In this document: positions 25,322-33,617 of the stretch, in pieces
Layout: each line of letters opens with the position of its first letter
Position numbering within the stretch: position 1 is the first letter of the stretch
Source: Roseivirga sp.
GTDB taxonomy: Bacteria; Bacteroidota; Bacteroidia; Cytophagales; Cyclobacteriaceae
Length of the DNA: 48,718 nt
NCBI GenBank assembly: GCA_029262895.1
Contig: JAJCYM010000001.1
Location: 1-48,718, forward strand
Direction: 5' to 3'
Notes under the pieces: generated by a model
Database searches by the model: none
What the model saw: the letters and a program-made list of their open reading frames with translations, nothing else
Told to the model about the DNA's origin: nothing
Program-made: the position numbers and the translations under genes

Positions 25322-27985
25322 TTAGTTGGTAAGCCTGATGGCCTGGACTACCACCAAGCCTATAGTAGCCAATCCTGAACCAATACCTATCCAAGCCTGA
25401 GCACTCATTCCACCTCTTTCAGGTTTTCTACTTACAAAAATAGTAGAGCCCGGCTCTACTTTAGGGTATTTCTTAAACCATAAAAATCGTCTAACCCCTT
25501 TTCGCTCACCATTTGGATATTGCACATAACTTCTTCCCCTTTTGGCGTTTTGCAAGAATCCACCAGATTGATAAATATAATCTTTAAACGAATATGAGGC
25601 ATCAAATCTGACATTTAAAGGAGAGGTTACTTCTCCAGCAACCCGAACGGTCTCAAGTTTTCCAGGAATCGAAATAACATCTCCTGGTCTCACGATCAAG
25701 TCATACTTAGAGCCAGGGCTTTCCAAGATTTTGTCCAAATCAATTGCTACGGGTTCTTCTTCTTGAATCACAATATTTTCAATCAATGAATCTCTTTCGG
25801 TAATGTCCTCAATCAAATCTTTTTTGAATTGACTTCCAACTCGATCATTGTCGGTATCAGCATTGACTCGATTCTCAATCTTGTCAAGTCTCTCAATGAG
25901 TCTCACTTGACTTATATTCTTGAGCTCAGATTCATCACCTAGCACCTTCTGACGTAATTGTTGAAGATATTCCTGACTTATTTCATCATTGGACTTGGCA
26001 TCTGAAAATTCTGTTTTACGAATCAAGATAGCCCCACGAGGATAGGCGTATGGGGTCAATTGTCCAGCCCTATTCAGCAAATCGGAAATTCTTTCATCTT
26101 TCTTCCGTATTGTATATTGTCCTGGGGCAAGCACCTCGCCTTCTATGGTCACTTGCTCTTGAATGGTATATCCCGGTGACTTCCGAATATAAACTTGATC
26201 AAAAGGTTGTAAAATTCGCTCACGATCTTCACTTCTGAGTGAAAGATCCTCATCGATTGAAAACGTCAGTATTTCGGCAGTAGAATTCACACTGCTATCC
26301 TTATTTCTTCTTGATATCTCTATCAGAGCTCCCGATGCAGACTCCTTTAACCCACCAGACAAAACAATTAAATCCTGAACAGTCATTTGATTGAAGAAAG
26401 GGTAAACTCCTCCTTCCAAAACCTCACCAGTAATCTGAACAAAGTGTTCTTCCCTTAGATCGTAGATGGAACTTATCCGGACCACATCTTCTCTTAATAA
26501 CGGAATATCAGGAATATTCGCATCCATTAACTGAGTTAAGTCTACAGGAATTGTAGCTTGAGAAAAATCCTCGTTGGTTCGGTAAATTGTAGCCCGTGTC
26601 ATAAAAGCATCACCCCGAAGTCCATCTGCTTTTTCAATTAGTTGTTTCAACGTAAGTCCATCAGTTAATTGATATTCTCCTTCTCTAAAAACAGCTCCAT
26701 CAATAATCACACGGTTAGAAAAACGATCCAGAATACCACTGACTTCAATCAAGTCTCCATCCTTTGGTTCAAAGGATTCAAATTCATCAGCCTCAACATC
26801 AATAATCTCCCGTTCCCGTTCACCATTCCTTTTTACGGTAACCAAAGCCTGAAATGCAGAATTACTAAATCCTCCACCATAGTTCAATAAATCCTTGAAC
26901 TTTTCTCCTGATTTCAATTCATATAGGCCGGGTCGCTTAACTTCTCCTTCCAACTCCACCCTTACCTTAAAAGGACGCACGATAATTACATCACCATTCT
27001 TTAAACGCTGATCTCCAGAACGGATTCCTTCTGTCAAATAGGCATATACATCAATTGTGCTTAACAATTTATTATCTCTTACTATCCTGATTTCTCGGAA
27101 TGTACCGTCTTCAGTTGGGCCACCTGCCGCATGCAAAGCCGTGTAGACTGTCGCCAATGACGGTAAGGCATATAAACTTGGTTTAGTCACATCTCCAATT
27201 ACATCCACATGAATGGTTCTGATATTGCCAAGACTGACCTGCGAGAAAATTGTCGAAACTTGATCTCCATTACTCTTGAGTCCACTATAAATTTGGGCCA
27301 ATCTATCAACTATTTTCTTCTCGGCTTGTTCAATGCTTAGTCCGTTCACGTAAATGGGACCTAAATTATCAGGTCTGATAGTTCCTTCAGTTGTAACTTC
27401 AAAGGATAAGAACTGTTGTGTTGCCCCCCACAAATCCACAATCAATTCATCACCTGGCCCCAATTGATAATCGACTGGTGTTGGAAGGTTCAAATTAGGG
27501 GCGAAGGTCAAATTCTCCTTTTGAAACAAATCAAAACCAAATATTCTTTTCTGTTCTTCTGTTAGGTCTGGGGCTTCGTCTCCAGCCAGAGAACCGAACA
27601 CATCATTGTCAGTCGTAATTTGTGTAGTTCGCCTAGAATTTCTCTTAGGCTCAACACCAATTCCTTCCTTTCCAAGTCCTATTCTCAAAGCCTCCACGCG
27701 CCTTCTTAATTTGGTAATTTCGCTCTCAGATACTCCTCTTTGACGGGCGAGTTCTTCCACCCCGGCTTGAGTTAATCCACGCTCTTCGGCCTGCCTTATT
27801 AAACCAAGTATTTGCTCGTCTGTTAAATCATCTACTTTAATTGACTTCAGATCAACACCTCCTATCGATTGTGCCTTACTGGATTGGGGCTCCACGCAAA
27901 TCAAAGCGATCAGGAATAGTGTAAAAATCAATCTAAAGATTTTGATACCAAGCACCTCTAGGGTAGGTTTTGATCTGTTCATCAT
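25322..27985 (-). CDS. SLBB-domain polysaccharide export protein (Wza-like)
   Basis: Large (887 aa) outer-membrane polysaccharide exporter. A signal-peptide-like hydrophobic stretch occupies about residues 14-38. A helical segment with DLTDEQ and GVSESE follows, then the Poly_export domain starting with YQLGPGDELIVDLWG. At least six SLBB-like repeats follow, each with the pattern (V/I)-x-GEV-x-xPG-x-Y. A hydrophobic helix near the C-terminus (GIGSGLATIGLVVVQ) may span a membrane, as the Wza C-terminal helix does. It is much longer than E. coli Wza, as is usual in Bacteroidota. Confidence 0.88.
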   Translation of the reverse strand: MMNRSKPTLEVLGIKIFRLIFTLFLIALICVEPQSSKAQSIGGVDLKSIKVDDLTDEQILGLIRQAEERGLTQAGVEELARQRGVSESEITKLRRRVEALRIGLGKEGIGVEPKRNSRRTTQITTDNDVFGSLAGDEAPDLTEEQKRIFGFDLFQKENLTFAPNLNLPTPVDYQLGPGDELIVDLWGATQQFLSFEVTTEGTIRPDNLGPIYVNGLSIEQAEKKIVDRLAQIYSGLKSNGDQVSTIFSQVSLGNIRTIHVDVIGDVTKPSLYALPSLATVYTALHAAGGPTEDGTFREIRIVRDNKLLSTIDVYAYLTEGIRSGDQRLKNGDVIIVRPFKVRVELEGEVKRPGLYELKSGEKFKDLLNYGGGFSNSAFQALVTVKRNGEREREIIDVEADEFESFEPKDGDLIEVSGILDRFSNRVIIDGAVFREGEYQLTDGLTLKQLIEKADGLRGDAFMTRATIYRTNEDFSQATIPVDLTQLMDANIPDIPLLREDVVRISSIYDLREEHFVQITGEVLEGGVYPFFNQMTVQDLIVLSGGLKESASGALIEISRRNKDSSVNSTAEILTFSIDEDLSLRSEDRERILQPFDQVYIRKSPGYTIQEQVTIEGEVLAPGQYTIRKKDERISDLLNRAGQLTPYAYPRGAILIRKTEFSDAKSNDEISQEYLQQLRQKVLGDESELKNISQVRLIERLDKIENRVNADTDNDRVGSQFKKDLIEDITERDSLIENIVIQEEEPVAIDLDKILESPGSKYDLIVRPGDVISIPGKLETVRVAGEVTSPLNVRFDASYSFKDYIYQSGGFLQNAKRGRSYVQYPNGERKGVRRFLWFKKYPKVEPGSTIFVSRKPERGGMSAQAWIGIGSGLATIGLVVVQAIRLTN

Positions 27986-27991
27986 ATCTTC

Positions 27992-28006
27992 AACTCAAAT
28001 TGAGTT
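27992..28006. promoter_or_regulatory. Perfect 7-bp inverted repeat just upstream of the SLBB export gene
   Basis: AACTCAA and TTGAGTT flank one base (27999), ending 6 bases from the ATG of the export gene. In the transcript this could form a hairpin near the ribosome binding site; on DNA it could bind a protein. Function is not shown. Confidence 0.35.
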
Positions 28007-28020
28007 TATAATAAATCGCA

Positions 28021-28028
28021 CAAATATA
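28021..28028 (-). promoter_or_regulatory. Candidate -7 box upstream of the SLBB export gene
   Basis: On the minus strand these bases read TATATTTG, a match to the Bacteroidota -7 consensus TAnnTTTG, 36 bases upstream of the SLBB gene start. No convincing -33 TTG at the right distance is visible, so this is a weak call. It lies in the 127-base gap after upxY, where no gene was found. Confidence 0.3.
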
Positions 28029-28112
28029 GATTTTTCTGCGGCTTTACGGATGGATAGGTTCATTTGTTCGACTTGGATATCACTTTCGGTGAAGATTGAG
28101 ACAACATAATAG

Positions 28113-28619
28113 CTAGTCTACCCTCTTCAAATGGCCCAGACTTACTTCTGCCTGGATTTCAATGCCTAGGCTGGCTATCGATAAATAGGCCTTATTACCC
28201 CTGATCCGACTTATGGTTCCGTCCTGACCTGACAATGGCCCAGAATCAATTGCTATCTGATCCCCCTCCTGGAAATTACCGTAATCAACTTCGGCCATTG
28301 GGTATTCTTCCAAAAAGGCTCTAATTTCATCAATCTCAACATCTTGAATCACAGCAGGCTTGCCTAACCAAAATACATTCGAGACAACCCCAGAATCTAT
28401 CAAAATTTCCGCTCGGATCAACTCGTCTACTCGGGCAAAAACATAAGAAGTGAAGATCGGTTCTTTCACCTTCTTTTTCCTATCCGACCATTGCTTTAAA
28501 ACAGTCTTAGTCGGACAATAAATTTCATAACCTTTAGAAGTAAGTCTTTCGGCCACCTTCTTTTCATTCCTTGGCTTGGTGTAAAATGCGGTCCAGTATG
28601 TATTCTGGTTATTGTTCAT
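28113..28619 (-). CDS. upxY: UpxY-family transcription antiterminator (NusG paralogue)
   Basis: NusG-type protein of about 168 aa from the chosen start. The NGN domain begins with WTAFYTKPRNEKKVAERL and contains the PIFTSYVFARV block; a KOW-like segment (GPLSGQDGTISRIRGNKAYLSI) is near the C-terminus. UpxY proteins in Bacteroides bind RNA polymerase at the 5' end of capsule operons and allow read-through. I place the start at the ATG 28619, giving MNNNQNTYW and an 11-base overlap with the regulator gene; an in-frame ATG at 28661 would give a 53-base overlap. Its place at the head of a roughly 28-kb one-strand locus fits that role. Confidence 0.88.
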   Translation of the reverse strand: MNNNQNTYWTAFYTKPRNEKKVAERLTSKGYEIYCPTKTVLKQWSDRKKKVKEPIFTSYVFARVDELIRAEILIDSGVVSNVFWLGKPAVIQDVEIDEIRAFLEEYPMAEVDYGNFQEGDQIAIDSGPLSGQDGTISRIRGNKAYLSIASLGIEIQAEVSLGHLKRVD

Positions 28620-29169
28620 TCCAGAGCAGTAAGTATTTTTCATTTTCCAGCCCCAGGTCAACCGCTTCTTCTTTTGAATAGATCAGATACTGAATCCTCT
28701 TTGGCACCATTTCCTCTACCTTGTCGATCAAATGCAACAAGTATTGTTTATCCGGTTTACCTACAATAATCAAGCTCACGATATCCGATTGTCGGCCCAT
28801 AGCCAGATCACCTGTTAAGTATACTCGATTTAAGTCTCCCAATTCTTCAATAACCTCATCGATTACCTCCTGAAGGCCCGTATACTTAAGAAGTATCTTT
28901 CTGATTTCGCCAAATAAAGGGTAACTGTTATTGGCCTTAAATATCTTCTTATTCCCTTCATGTTCTGAAGAAAGCATTCCTGCCTCCTCGAATCTATTCA
29001 GCTCTAATCTCACAGAATTGGTGCTTTCTCCAAATTCATCTGCCAACCCACGCAAATAAGCCTTTGAGCCAGGGTTTAAAAACAACCTGAGCAAAAGTTT
29101 AATTCTCGTTTTTGATGAAATTAATGCCTCTAGCATAATATACAGCTTCGCCCGGTCAGTCACATTCAT
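28609..29169 (-). CDS. Winged-helix regulator with degenerate nucleotidyltransferase-like domain
   Basis: Small DNA-binding protein, 186 aa from the chosen start. Residues about 12-80 form a winged helix-turn-helix (SSKTRIKLLLRLF, YLRGLADEFGES, LNRFEEAGML). The C-terminal part has LTGDLAMGRQSDIVSLIIVG, resembling the Gly-Ser...SDIDL signature of minimal nucleotidyltransferases but with the second catalytic Asp replaced by Val, so it is probably not catalytic. A longer frame from 29193 would begin inside the predicted -7 box, so translation should start at ATG 29169 or at ATG 29136 (MLEALISS). It precedes upxY with an 11-base overlap and is likely to regulate the polysaccharide operon, perhaps through the inverted repeat at 29182-29204. 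Confidence 0.78.
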   Translation of the reverse strand: MNVTDRAKLYIMLEALISSKTRIKLLLRLFLNPGSKAYLRGLADEFGESTNSVRLELNRFEEAGMLSSEHEGNKKIFKANNSYPLFGEIRKILLKYTGLQEVIDEVIEELGDLNRVYLTGDLAMGRQSDIVSLIIVGKPDKQYLLHLIDKVEEMVPKRIQYLIYSKEEAVDLGLENEKYLLLWNEQ

Positions 29170-29181
29170 ATGACTTACTGA

Positions 29182-29204
29182 AACGAGTAGCAAAATTACT
29201 CGTT
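29182..29204. promoter_or_regulatory. Perfect 8-bp inverted repeat overlapping the -7 box (candidate operator)
   Basis: AACGAGTA at 29182-29189 is mirrored by TACTCGTT at 29197-29204 around a 7-base spacer. The repeat covers the -7 element and likely transcription start of the regulator-upxY operon. A dimeric winged-helix protein could bind it; the adjacent regulator is the natural candidate. Confidence 0.55.
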
Positions 29205-29220
29205 ATTTATTAATTGCAAA
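29191..29220 (-). promoter_or_regulatory. Bacteroidota-type promoter of the polysaccharide operon
   Basis: Read on the minus strand, TTTG (29220-29217) is followed after 18 bases by TAATTTTG (29198-29191), matching the Bacteroidota -33 TTG and -7 TAnnTTTG pattern. Transcription would start near 29185, leaving a leader of about 16 bases before ATG 29169. No competing site was seen in the gap. Confidence 0.65.
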
Positions 29221-29295
29221 TAAATAATGGGAAAAGTTTATTCGATTGAGTGAATTTGTTTTGTAGGAACCACCTCTTATCTAGAGAGAGACAAG

Positions 29296-30426
29296 TTAGC
29301 CAATAAAATCTAGCACTCCATCAATAATAATTTGTTGCTGCTCTTCGTCCATTTCCGTATGGATTGGGAAAGATATGACACGCGAACACAAATCTTCAGT
29401 CAACGGAAAGTCTCCTTCAGTGTACCCATAATAACGATACGCTCCTTGTAGGTGACAGGGCACGGGGTAGTAGATCATGGAAGGAATACCCCTATCAGCG
29501 AGGTATTGATTCAAACCATCACGATCAACATCATCAGCTAATTTAACCGTGTATTGATGAAAAACATGGGAGGTAAAGGTTGATCGATATGGGGGAGTAA
29601 TCAGGCCTGTCGGTTGAAAGGCGGCATCATAGCGATTAGCTACCTCAATCCTGGCTTGATTGTATTGATCAAGTCTCCTGAGTTTAACTTTCAATACTGC
29701 AGCCTGAAGACTATCCAGTCTAGAATTGACACCGATTGAATCATGGTAATATCTTTTGCTTTGACCATGGTTGACAATCATCCTCATCTTGCCCGCCAGT
29801 TCATCATTGTTCGTCATGATTGCACCGCCATCGCCATAACATCCCAGGTTTTTTGACGGGAAAAATGAAGTTGCCCCTACATTTCCAATTGTACCTGCCT
29901 TCACTTTCCTTCCATCACGAAATGTATAATCAGCTCCAATCGCCTGAGCAGTATCCTCGATCACTACCAGGTTGTGTTGTTTGGCAAGATTCATCAAACC
30001 CTCCATATCCACACATTGTCCATAGAGGTGCACTGGAACAATCGCCTTGGTCTTTTCTGAAATCTTTGATTCCAGATCATCCAAATCAATATTAAAGGAA
30101 TCAGGATATACTTCCACAAATACTGGCTTAAAGCCCAAAAGAGCAATTACTTCAACTGTGGCGACATAAGTGAATGAAGGCACCAAAATTTCAGTTCCTG
30201 ACGGAAAATTATAGGCCATTATAGCTACCTGTAGCGCATCAGTGCCGTTCGCGCAAGGAATGACATGTTTCACTCCGAGATAAGATTCTAAATCAGATTG
30301 AAATTCTCTCACCAATGGACCATTGATAAAAGCCGCAGAATCCAGTACTCTATCGAATTCAGACTTTACTTCATCTTTTATCTTTTCATATTGGCTAATC
30401 AAGTCAACCATCTGAATCTTTTTCAT
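29296..30426 (-). CDS. DegT/DnrJ/EryC1/StrS-family PLP sugar aminotransferase
   Basis: Nucleotide-sugar aminotransferase of 376 aa. The PLP lysine is Lys192 in SFFPSKNLGCYGDGG, and VIEDTAQAIGA holds the Asp that contacts the PLP ring nitrogen. It resembles WbpE/WlbC (3-amino uronic acid) and related enzymes. The usual WbpB dehydrogenase and WbpD acetyltransferase partners are not in the window, so the substrate is uncertain; a 4-keto sugar from the CapD-like dehydratase is an alternative. It is the last gene of the sulfate-activation/uronic-acid operon, 68 bases after the epimerase gene. Confidence 0.88.
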   Translation of the reverse strand: MKKIQMVDLISQYEKIKDEVKSEFDRVLDSAAFINGPLVREFQSDLESYLGVKHVIPCANGTDALQVAIMAYNFPSGTEILVPSFTYVATVEVIALLGFKPVFVEVYPDSFNIDLDDLESKISEKTKAIVPVHLYGQCVDMEGLMNLAKQHNLVVIEDTAQAIGADYTFRDGRKVKAGTIGNVGATSFFPSKNLGCYGDGGAIMTNNDELAGKMRMIVNHGQSKRYYHDSIGVNSRLDSLQAAVLKVKLRRLDQYNQARIEVANRYDAAFQPTGLITPPYRSTFTSHVFHQYTVKLADDVDRDGLNQYLADRGIPSMIYYPVPCHLQGAYRYYGYTEGDFPLTEDLCSRVISFPIHTEMDEEQQQIIIDGVLDFIG

Positions 30427-30494
30427 AGTCTTACGTTATCGCTAATTTACCAATCGTTTATAGATAAATATGGGTAATAAACTTAAGTCGCGCC

Positions 30495-31553
30495 TCATCC
30501 AACTCTATAATAAGCTTTATACCAGTTCACAAACTCACCTATACCTTGATTTAAGGAGGTGACGGGCTTATACCCAAAATCGTTCTCCAAACCCTTAACA
30601 TCAGCGTAAGTAGAGACAACATCTCCAGGTTGTATGGGCATATACTCCTTCTTCGCAATCAAACCCAGATGTTTTTCAATTGTACTAATGAACTCCATTA
30701 AATTCACTGGAGAATTGTTCCCAATATTATAAATTGCATATGGAGACCTGGAAGTACTAGGATTAGGATTCTTACCTGTCCAACTTGTATCCCGTGTGGG
30801 TGCCTTTTTGCAAACCCTTAATATGCCCTCCACGATATCTGAGACATAGGTAAAATCACGGGACATGTTACCGTCATTGAAGACTTTAATTGACTCATTG
30901 TTAACAATCGCTTTGGTAAACAAATAGTAAGCCATATCGGGCCTTCCCCAAGGTCCATAAACGGTAAAAAATCTCAGCCCTGTTGTTGGGAGTCCATAGA
31001 GGTGACTATACGTATGGGCCATAAGTTCATTGCTTTTTTTGCTTGCTGCATAAAGACTTATAGGATGATCAACGTTGTCCTCCGTGGAAAAAGGCATATT
31101 TTCATTTAGACCGTAGACAGAGGAACTACTGGCATATGTCAGATGTTTAATTTTATGATGTCGACAGGCCTCCAATATATTAGCGAAGCCAACTATGTTA
31201 CTTACGATATAGGTTCTCGGGTTCTCAATACTATATCTTACTCCTGCCTGAGCAGCCAAATTTATGACATGCGTAAAACTTTCATCATCGAATAATTGAT
31301 TTAGAGTTTCATGATCCTTAAGATCTGCTTTGATAAATCGATAATTAGAAATCGAATCACTTTCTATCGTTCTTTTCTCAACTATCCGCGATTTCTTAAT
31401 TCCTGATAGTTCTAGCCTGCCATATTTTAATCGGGTGTCATAGTAATCGTTGATGTTATCTAGTCCTATGACATCATAGCCCTCCGTAAGCAATCGATTC
31501 ACCAGGTGAAATCCGATAAATCCTGCAGCACCAGTAACTAAAATTTTCTTCAT
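30495..31553 (-). CDS. NAD-dependent epimerase, UDP-glucuronate 4-epimerase-like
   Basis: Extended SDR epimerase of 352 aa from the chosen start. Motifs: GAAGFIGFHL, the LDNINDYYD segment, SSSSVYG and YAASKKSNE (Tyr-x3-Lys), with TVYGPWGRPDMA; this combination is typical of UDP-GlcA/UDP-GalA 4-epimerases (CapI/LpsL type). I choose ATG 31553 because it gives MKKILVTGAAG and lies one base after the stop of the upstream dehydrogenase (TAGAATG). With that 6-dehydrogenase it should interconvert uronic-acid UDP-sugars; acetylated substrates remain possible. Confidence 0.85.
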   Translation of the reverse strand: MKKILVTGAAGFIGFHLVNRLLTEGYDVIGLDNINDYYDTRLKYGRLELSGIKKSRIVEKRTIESDSISNYRFIKADLKDHETLNQLFDDESFTHVINLAAQAGVRYSIENPRTYIVSNIVGFANILEACRHHKIKHLTYASSSSVYGLNENMPFSTEDNVDHPISLYAASKKSNELMAHTYSHLYGLPTTGLRFFTVYGPWGRPDMAYYLFTKAIVNNESIKVFNDGNMSRDFTYVSDIVEGILRVCKKAPTRDTSWTGKNPNPSTSRSPYAIYNIGNNSPVNLMEFISTIEKHLGLIAKKEYMPIQPGDVVSTYADVKGLENDFGYKPVTSLNQGIGEFVNWYKAYYRVG

Positions 31554-31554
31554 T

Positions 31555-32835
31555 CTACAAACGATCGTCAATTATTTCCCTTGGAAGAAATGCCTTCACA
31601 TCATAAATTACTCCACCGTTGTCCTTTACGGAAGCGTAATCTAGACTTTCAAATTCCTTGTGGCTTACGGCAAGAATAGCTCCGTCATAATCCATCAAAT
31701 CAATTTGTAGACTTAATTCAACCCCCAATTCTTTCTTTACCTCCTCAGGAGAGGCCCAAGGGTCATAAACATCAACCTCGACACCATATTCTCTTAATTC
31801 AGTATATATGTCAACAGCTCTGGTGTTTCTAATATCAGGGCAATTTTCTTTAAATGTTATTCCCAGCAGTAAACACTTGCTGCCATTAACCTTCTTACCT
31901 TTTTTAATTAGCAGCTTGATTACCTTACTTCCTATAAACTCTCCCATTGAATCATTAACTCTTCTGCCAGAAGAAATGACAGCCGGAAAATATCCCAACG
32001 ATTCAGACTTTTGTTTCAAATAATAAGGATCCACACCAATACAGTGTCCTCCAACAAGACCGGGTTTGTATTTTAGAAAATTCCATTTAGTACCAGCTGC
32101 TTCTATAACGTCAGTGGTATCAATCCCCATTCTGTCAAACATTAGAGCTAATTCATTTACAAATGAAATGTTGATATCTCTTTGAGCATTTTCGATTGAC
32201 TTAGATGCCTCAGCTACCTTTAATGAGGGTGCTAAATGCGTCCCAGCTTTAATAATACTTTTGTAAAGTCCATCCACTCTTTGCGCCACCTCTGGAGTTG
32301 AACCAGATGTAACTTTCCTAATAGTTGTAAGTGTATTAATCTTATCTCCAGGGTTAATACGTTCAGGTGAATATCCACAGAAAAATTCAACATTGAATCT
32401 GAGCCCTGAAGCTTTTTCAAGTTCTGGAACACAATCTTCCTCGGTACAGCCAGGGTAAACGGTAGATTCGTAAATAACCAAATCGCCCTTCTTCAAAATT
32501 CCACCGATCATCTGGCTAGCACCCAAAAGTGGTGAAAGGTCAGGATTGTTATCTTTATCAACAGGTGTAGGAACGGTTACAATATAAATATTACATTCCT
32601 TAATGTCTTCTAAATCAGATGTATTGTATAACCCCACCTCTGAGTCTTTTGAAGAAAGTGCTGATCTGAGTTGTTCAGGATCCAATTCAAGAGTATGATC
32701 ATGACCATTATTTAACTCAAATACTCTACTCTGATTTATATCAAAACCAATTGCCTTGTATTTTTGAGCAAAGGCAGCGGCCAAGGGAAGACCAACATAA
32801 CCTAAACCAATAATTGCAATTTTATCTTGAGACAT
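31555..32835 (-). CDS. Nucleotide-sugar 6-dehydrogenase (TviB/WbpO-like)
   Basis: UDP-sugar dehydrogenase of 426 aa, distinct from the WecC in the same window. It has GLGYVGLPLA at the N-terminus, TVPTPVDKDNNPD, ESTVYPGCTEE, and the catalytic Cys in GLVGGHCIGVDPYYL. The VYPGCTEE and KWNFLKYKPGLVGGH blocks fit the Vi-antigen TviB / WbpO group that oxidises UDP-HexNAc to uronic acids. It overlaps the cysQ gene by 14 bases, tying uronic acid synthesis to the sulfate-activation genes. Confidence 0.9.
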   Translation of the reverse strand: MSQDKIAIIGLGYVGLPLAAAFAQKYKAIGFDINQSRVFELNNGHDHTLELDPEQLRSALSSKDSEVGLYNTSDLEDIKECNIYIVTVPTPVDKDNNPDLSPLLGASQMIGGILKKGDLVIYESTVYPGCTEEDCVPELEKASGLRFNVEFFCGYSPERINPGDKINTLTTIRKVTSGSTPEVAQRVDGLYKSIIKAGTHLAPSLKVAEASKSIENAQRDINISFVNELALMFDRMGIDTTDVIEAAGTKWNFLKYKPGLVGGHCIGVDPYYLKQKSESLGYFPAVISSGRRVNDSMGEFIGSKVIKLLIKKGKKVNGSKCLLLGITFKENCPDIRNTRAVDIYTELREYGVEVDVYDPWASPEEVKKELGVELSLQIDLMDYDGAILAVSHKEFESLDYASVKDNGGVIYDVKAFLPREIIDDRL

Positions 32836-33616
32836 TTTTTATCAATTGGGCGCAAAAATAGGGATTTAATAGGTTCTCCTTATTGTACTTCAGAGGATTA
32901 TTTTTCTGGTCATTTACAGATATTCCTAACCCTAATAGGATCGCGTGTGCCGCAGCGGTATCCCATTCCATCGTTGGGGCAAATCTGGGATACACATCGG
33001 CCTGACCTTCTGCCAGTAGCATGAACTTTAACGAACTGCCCATACTCAATACTTCAGGGGCTAGAAGGCTATCCAAAAATTCTTGTGTTTCAGCGTTCAA
33101 ATGGGATCTGGAGGCAACTACCCTGTTACCTGATTTTTCTCTATCAAAGTGAGTATTTCCTGAAAGAGTTTCGCTTCTGTCCGTGCTCTCAACTTTGCAA
33201 GCCAAACCATTTCCTCCGAAATAGAGCTTATCCAATACAGGCGCGTAAACGACTCCCATCATCGGGATTCCCTGGTGGACCAAGGCAATATTCACTGTGA
33301 ATTCCCCATTTCTTTTTATGAATTCCTTTGTTCCGTCTAACGGGTCAACTATCCATAAGTAATCCCAATGTCTTCTCTCTTCAAAAGGTATATCTCTGCC
33401 CTCTTCACTTAACACTGGAATATTGGTATTTTCCAAGTATCCCATAATAATCCGATGAGCAGCCTTATCCGCTTTGGTCAACGGAGAATTATCACCCTTC
33501 AATTCAACTCCCAAGTCTTTAGAGTTGCAAATTTCCAAAATCTCCTTACCCGCCTCCAGTCCGGCAGACTTTGCTATATCCAAAAGCTCAATCAACTTCT
33601 CCTTGTCAAATTCCAT
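32822..33616 (-). CDS. cysQ: 3'(2'),5'-bisphosphate nucleotidase CysQ
   Basis: Inositol-monophosphatase-fold enzyme of 264 aa that hydrolyses PAP to AMP, removing the by-product of sulfotransferases or PAPS reductase. Metal-binding motifs are visible: LSEEG (with the essential Glu pair), DPLDGTKEFI and WDTAAAHAI. It lies 1 base after cysN, so the operon both makes PAPS and clears PAP. Confidence 0.92.
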   Translation of the reverse strand: MEFDKEKLIELLDIAKSAGLEAGKEILEICNSKDLGVELKGDNSPLTKADKAAHRIIMGYLENTNIPVLSEEGRDIPFEERRHWDYLWIVDPLDGTKEFIKRNGEFTVNIALVHQGIPMMGVVYAPVLDKLYFGGNGLACKVESTDRSETLSGNTHFDREKSGNRVVASRSHLNAETQEFLDSLLAPEVLSMGSSLKFMLLAEGQADVYPRFAPTMEWDTAAAHAILLGLGISVNDQKNNPLKYNKENLLNPYFCAQLIKNVSR

Positions 33617-33617
33617 T

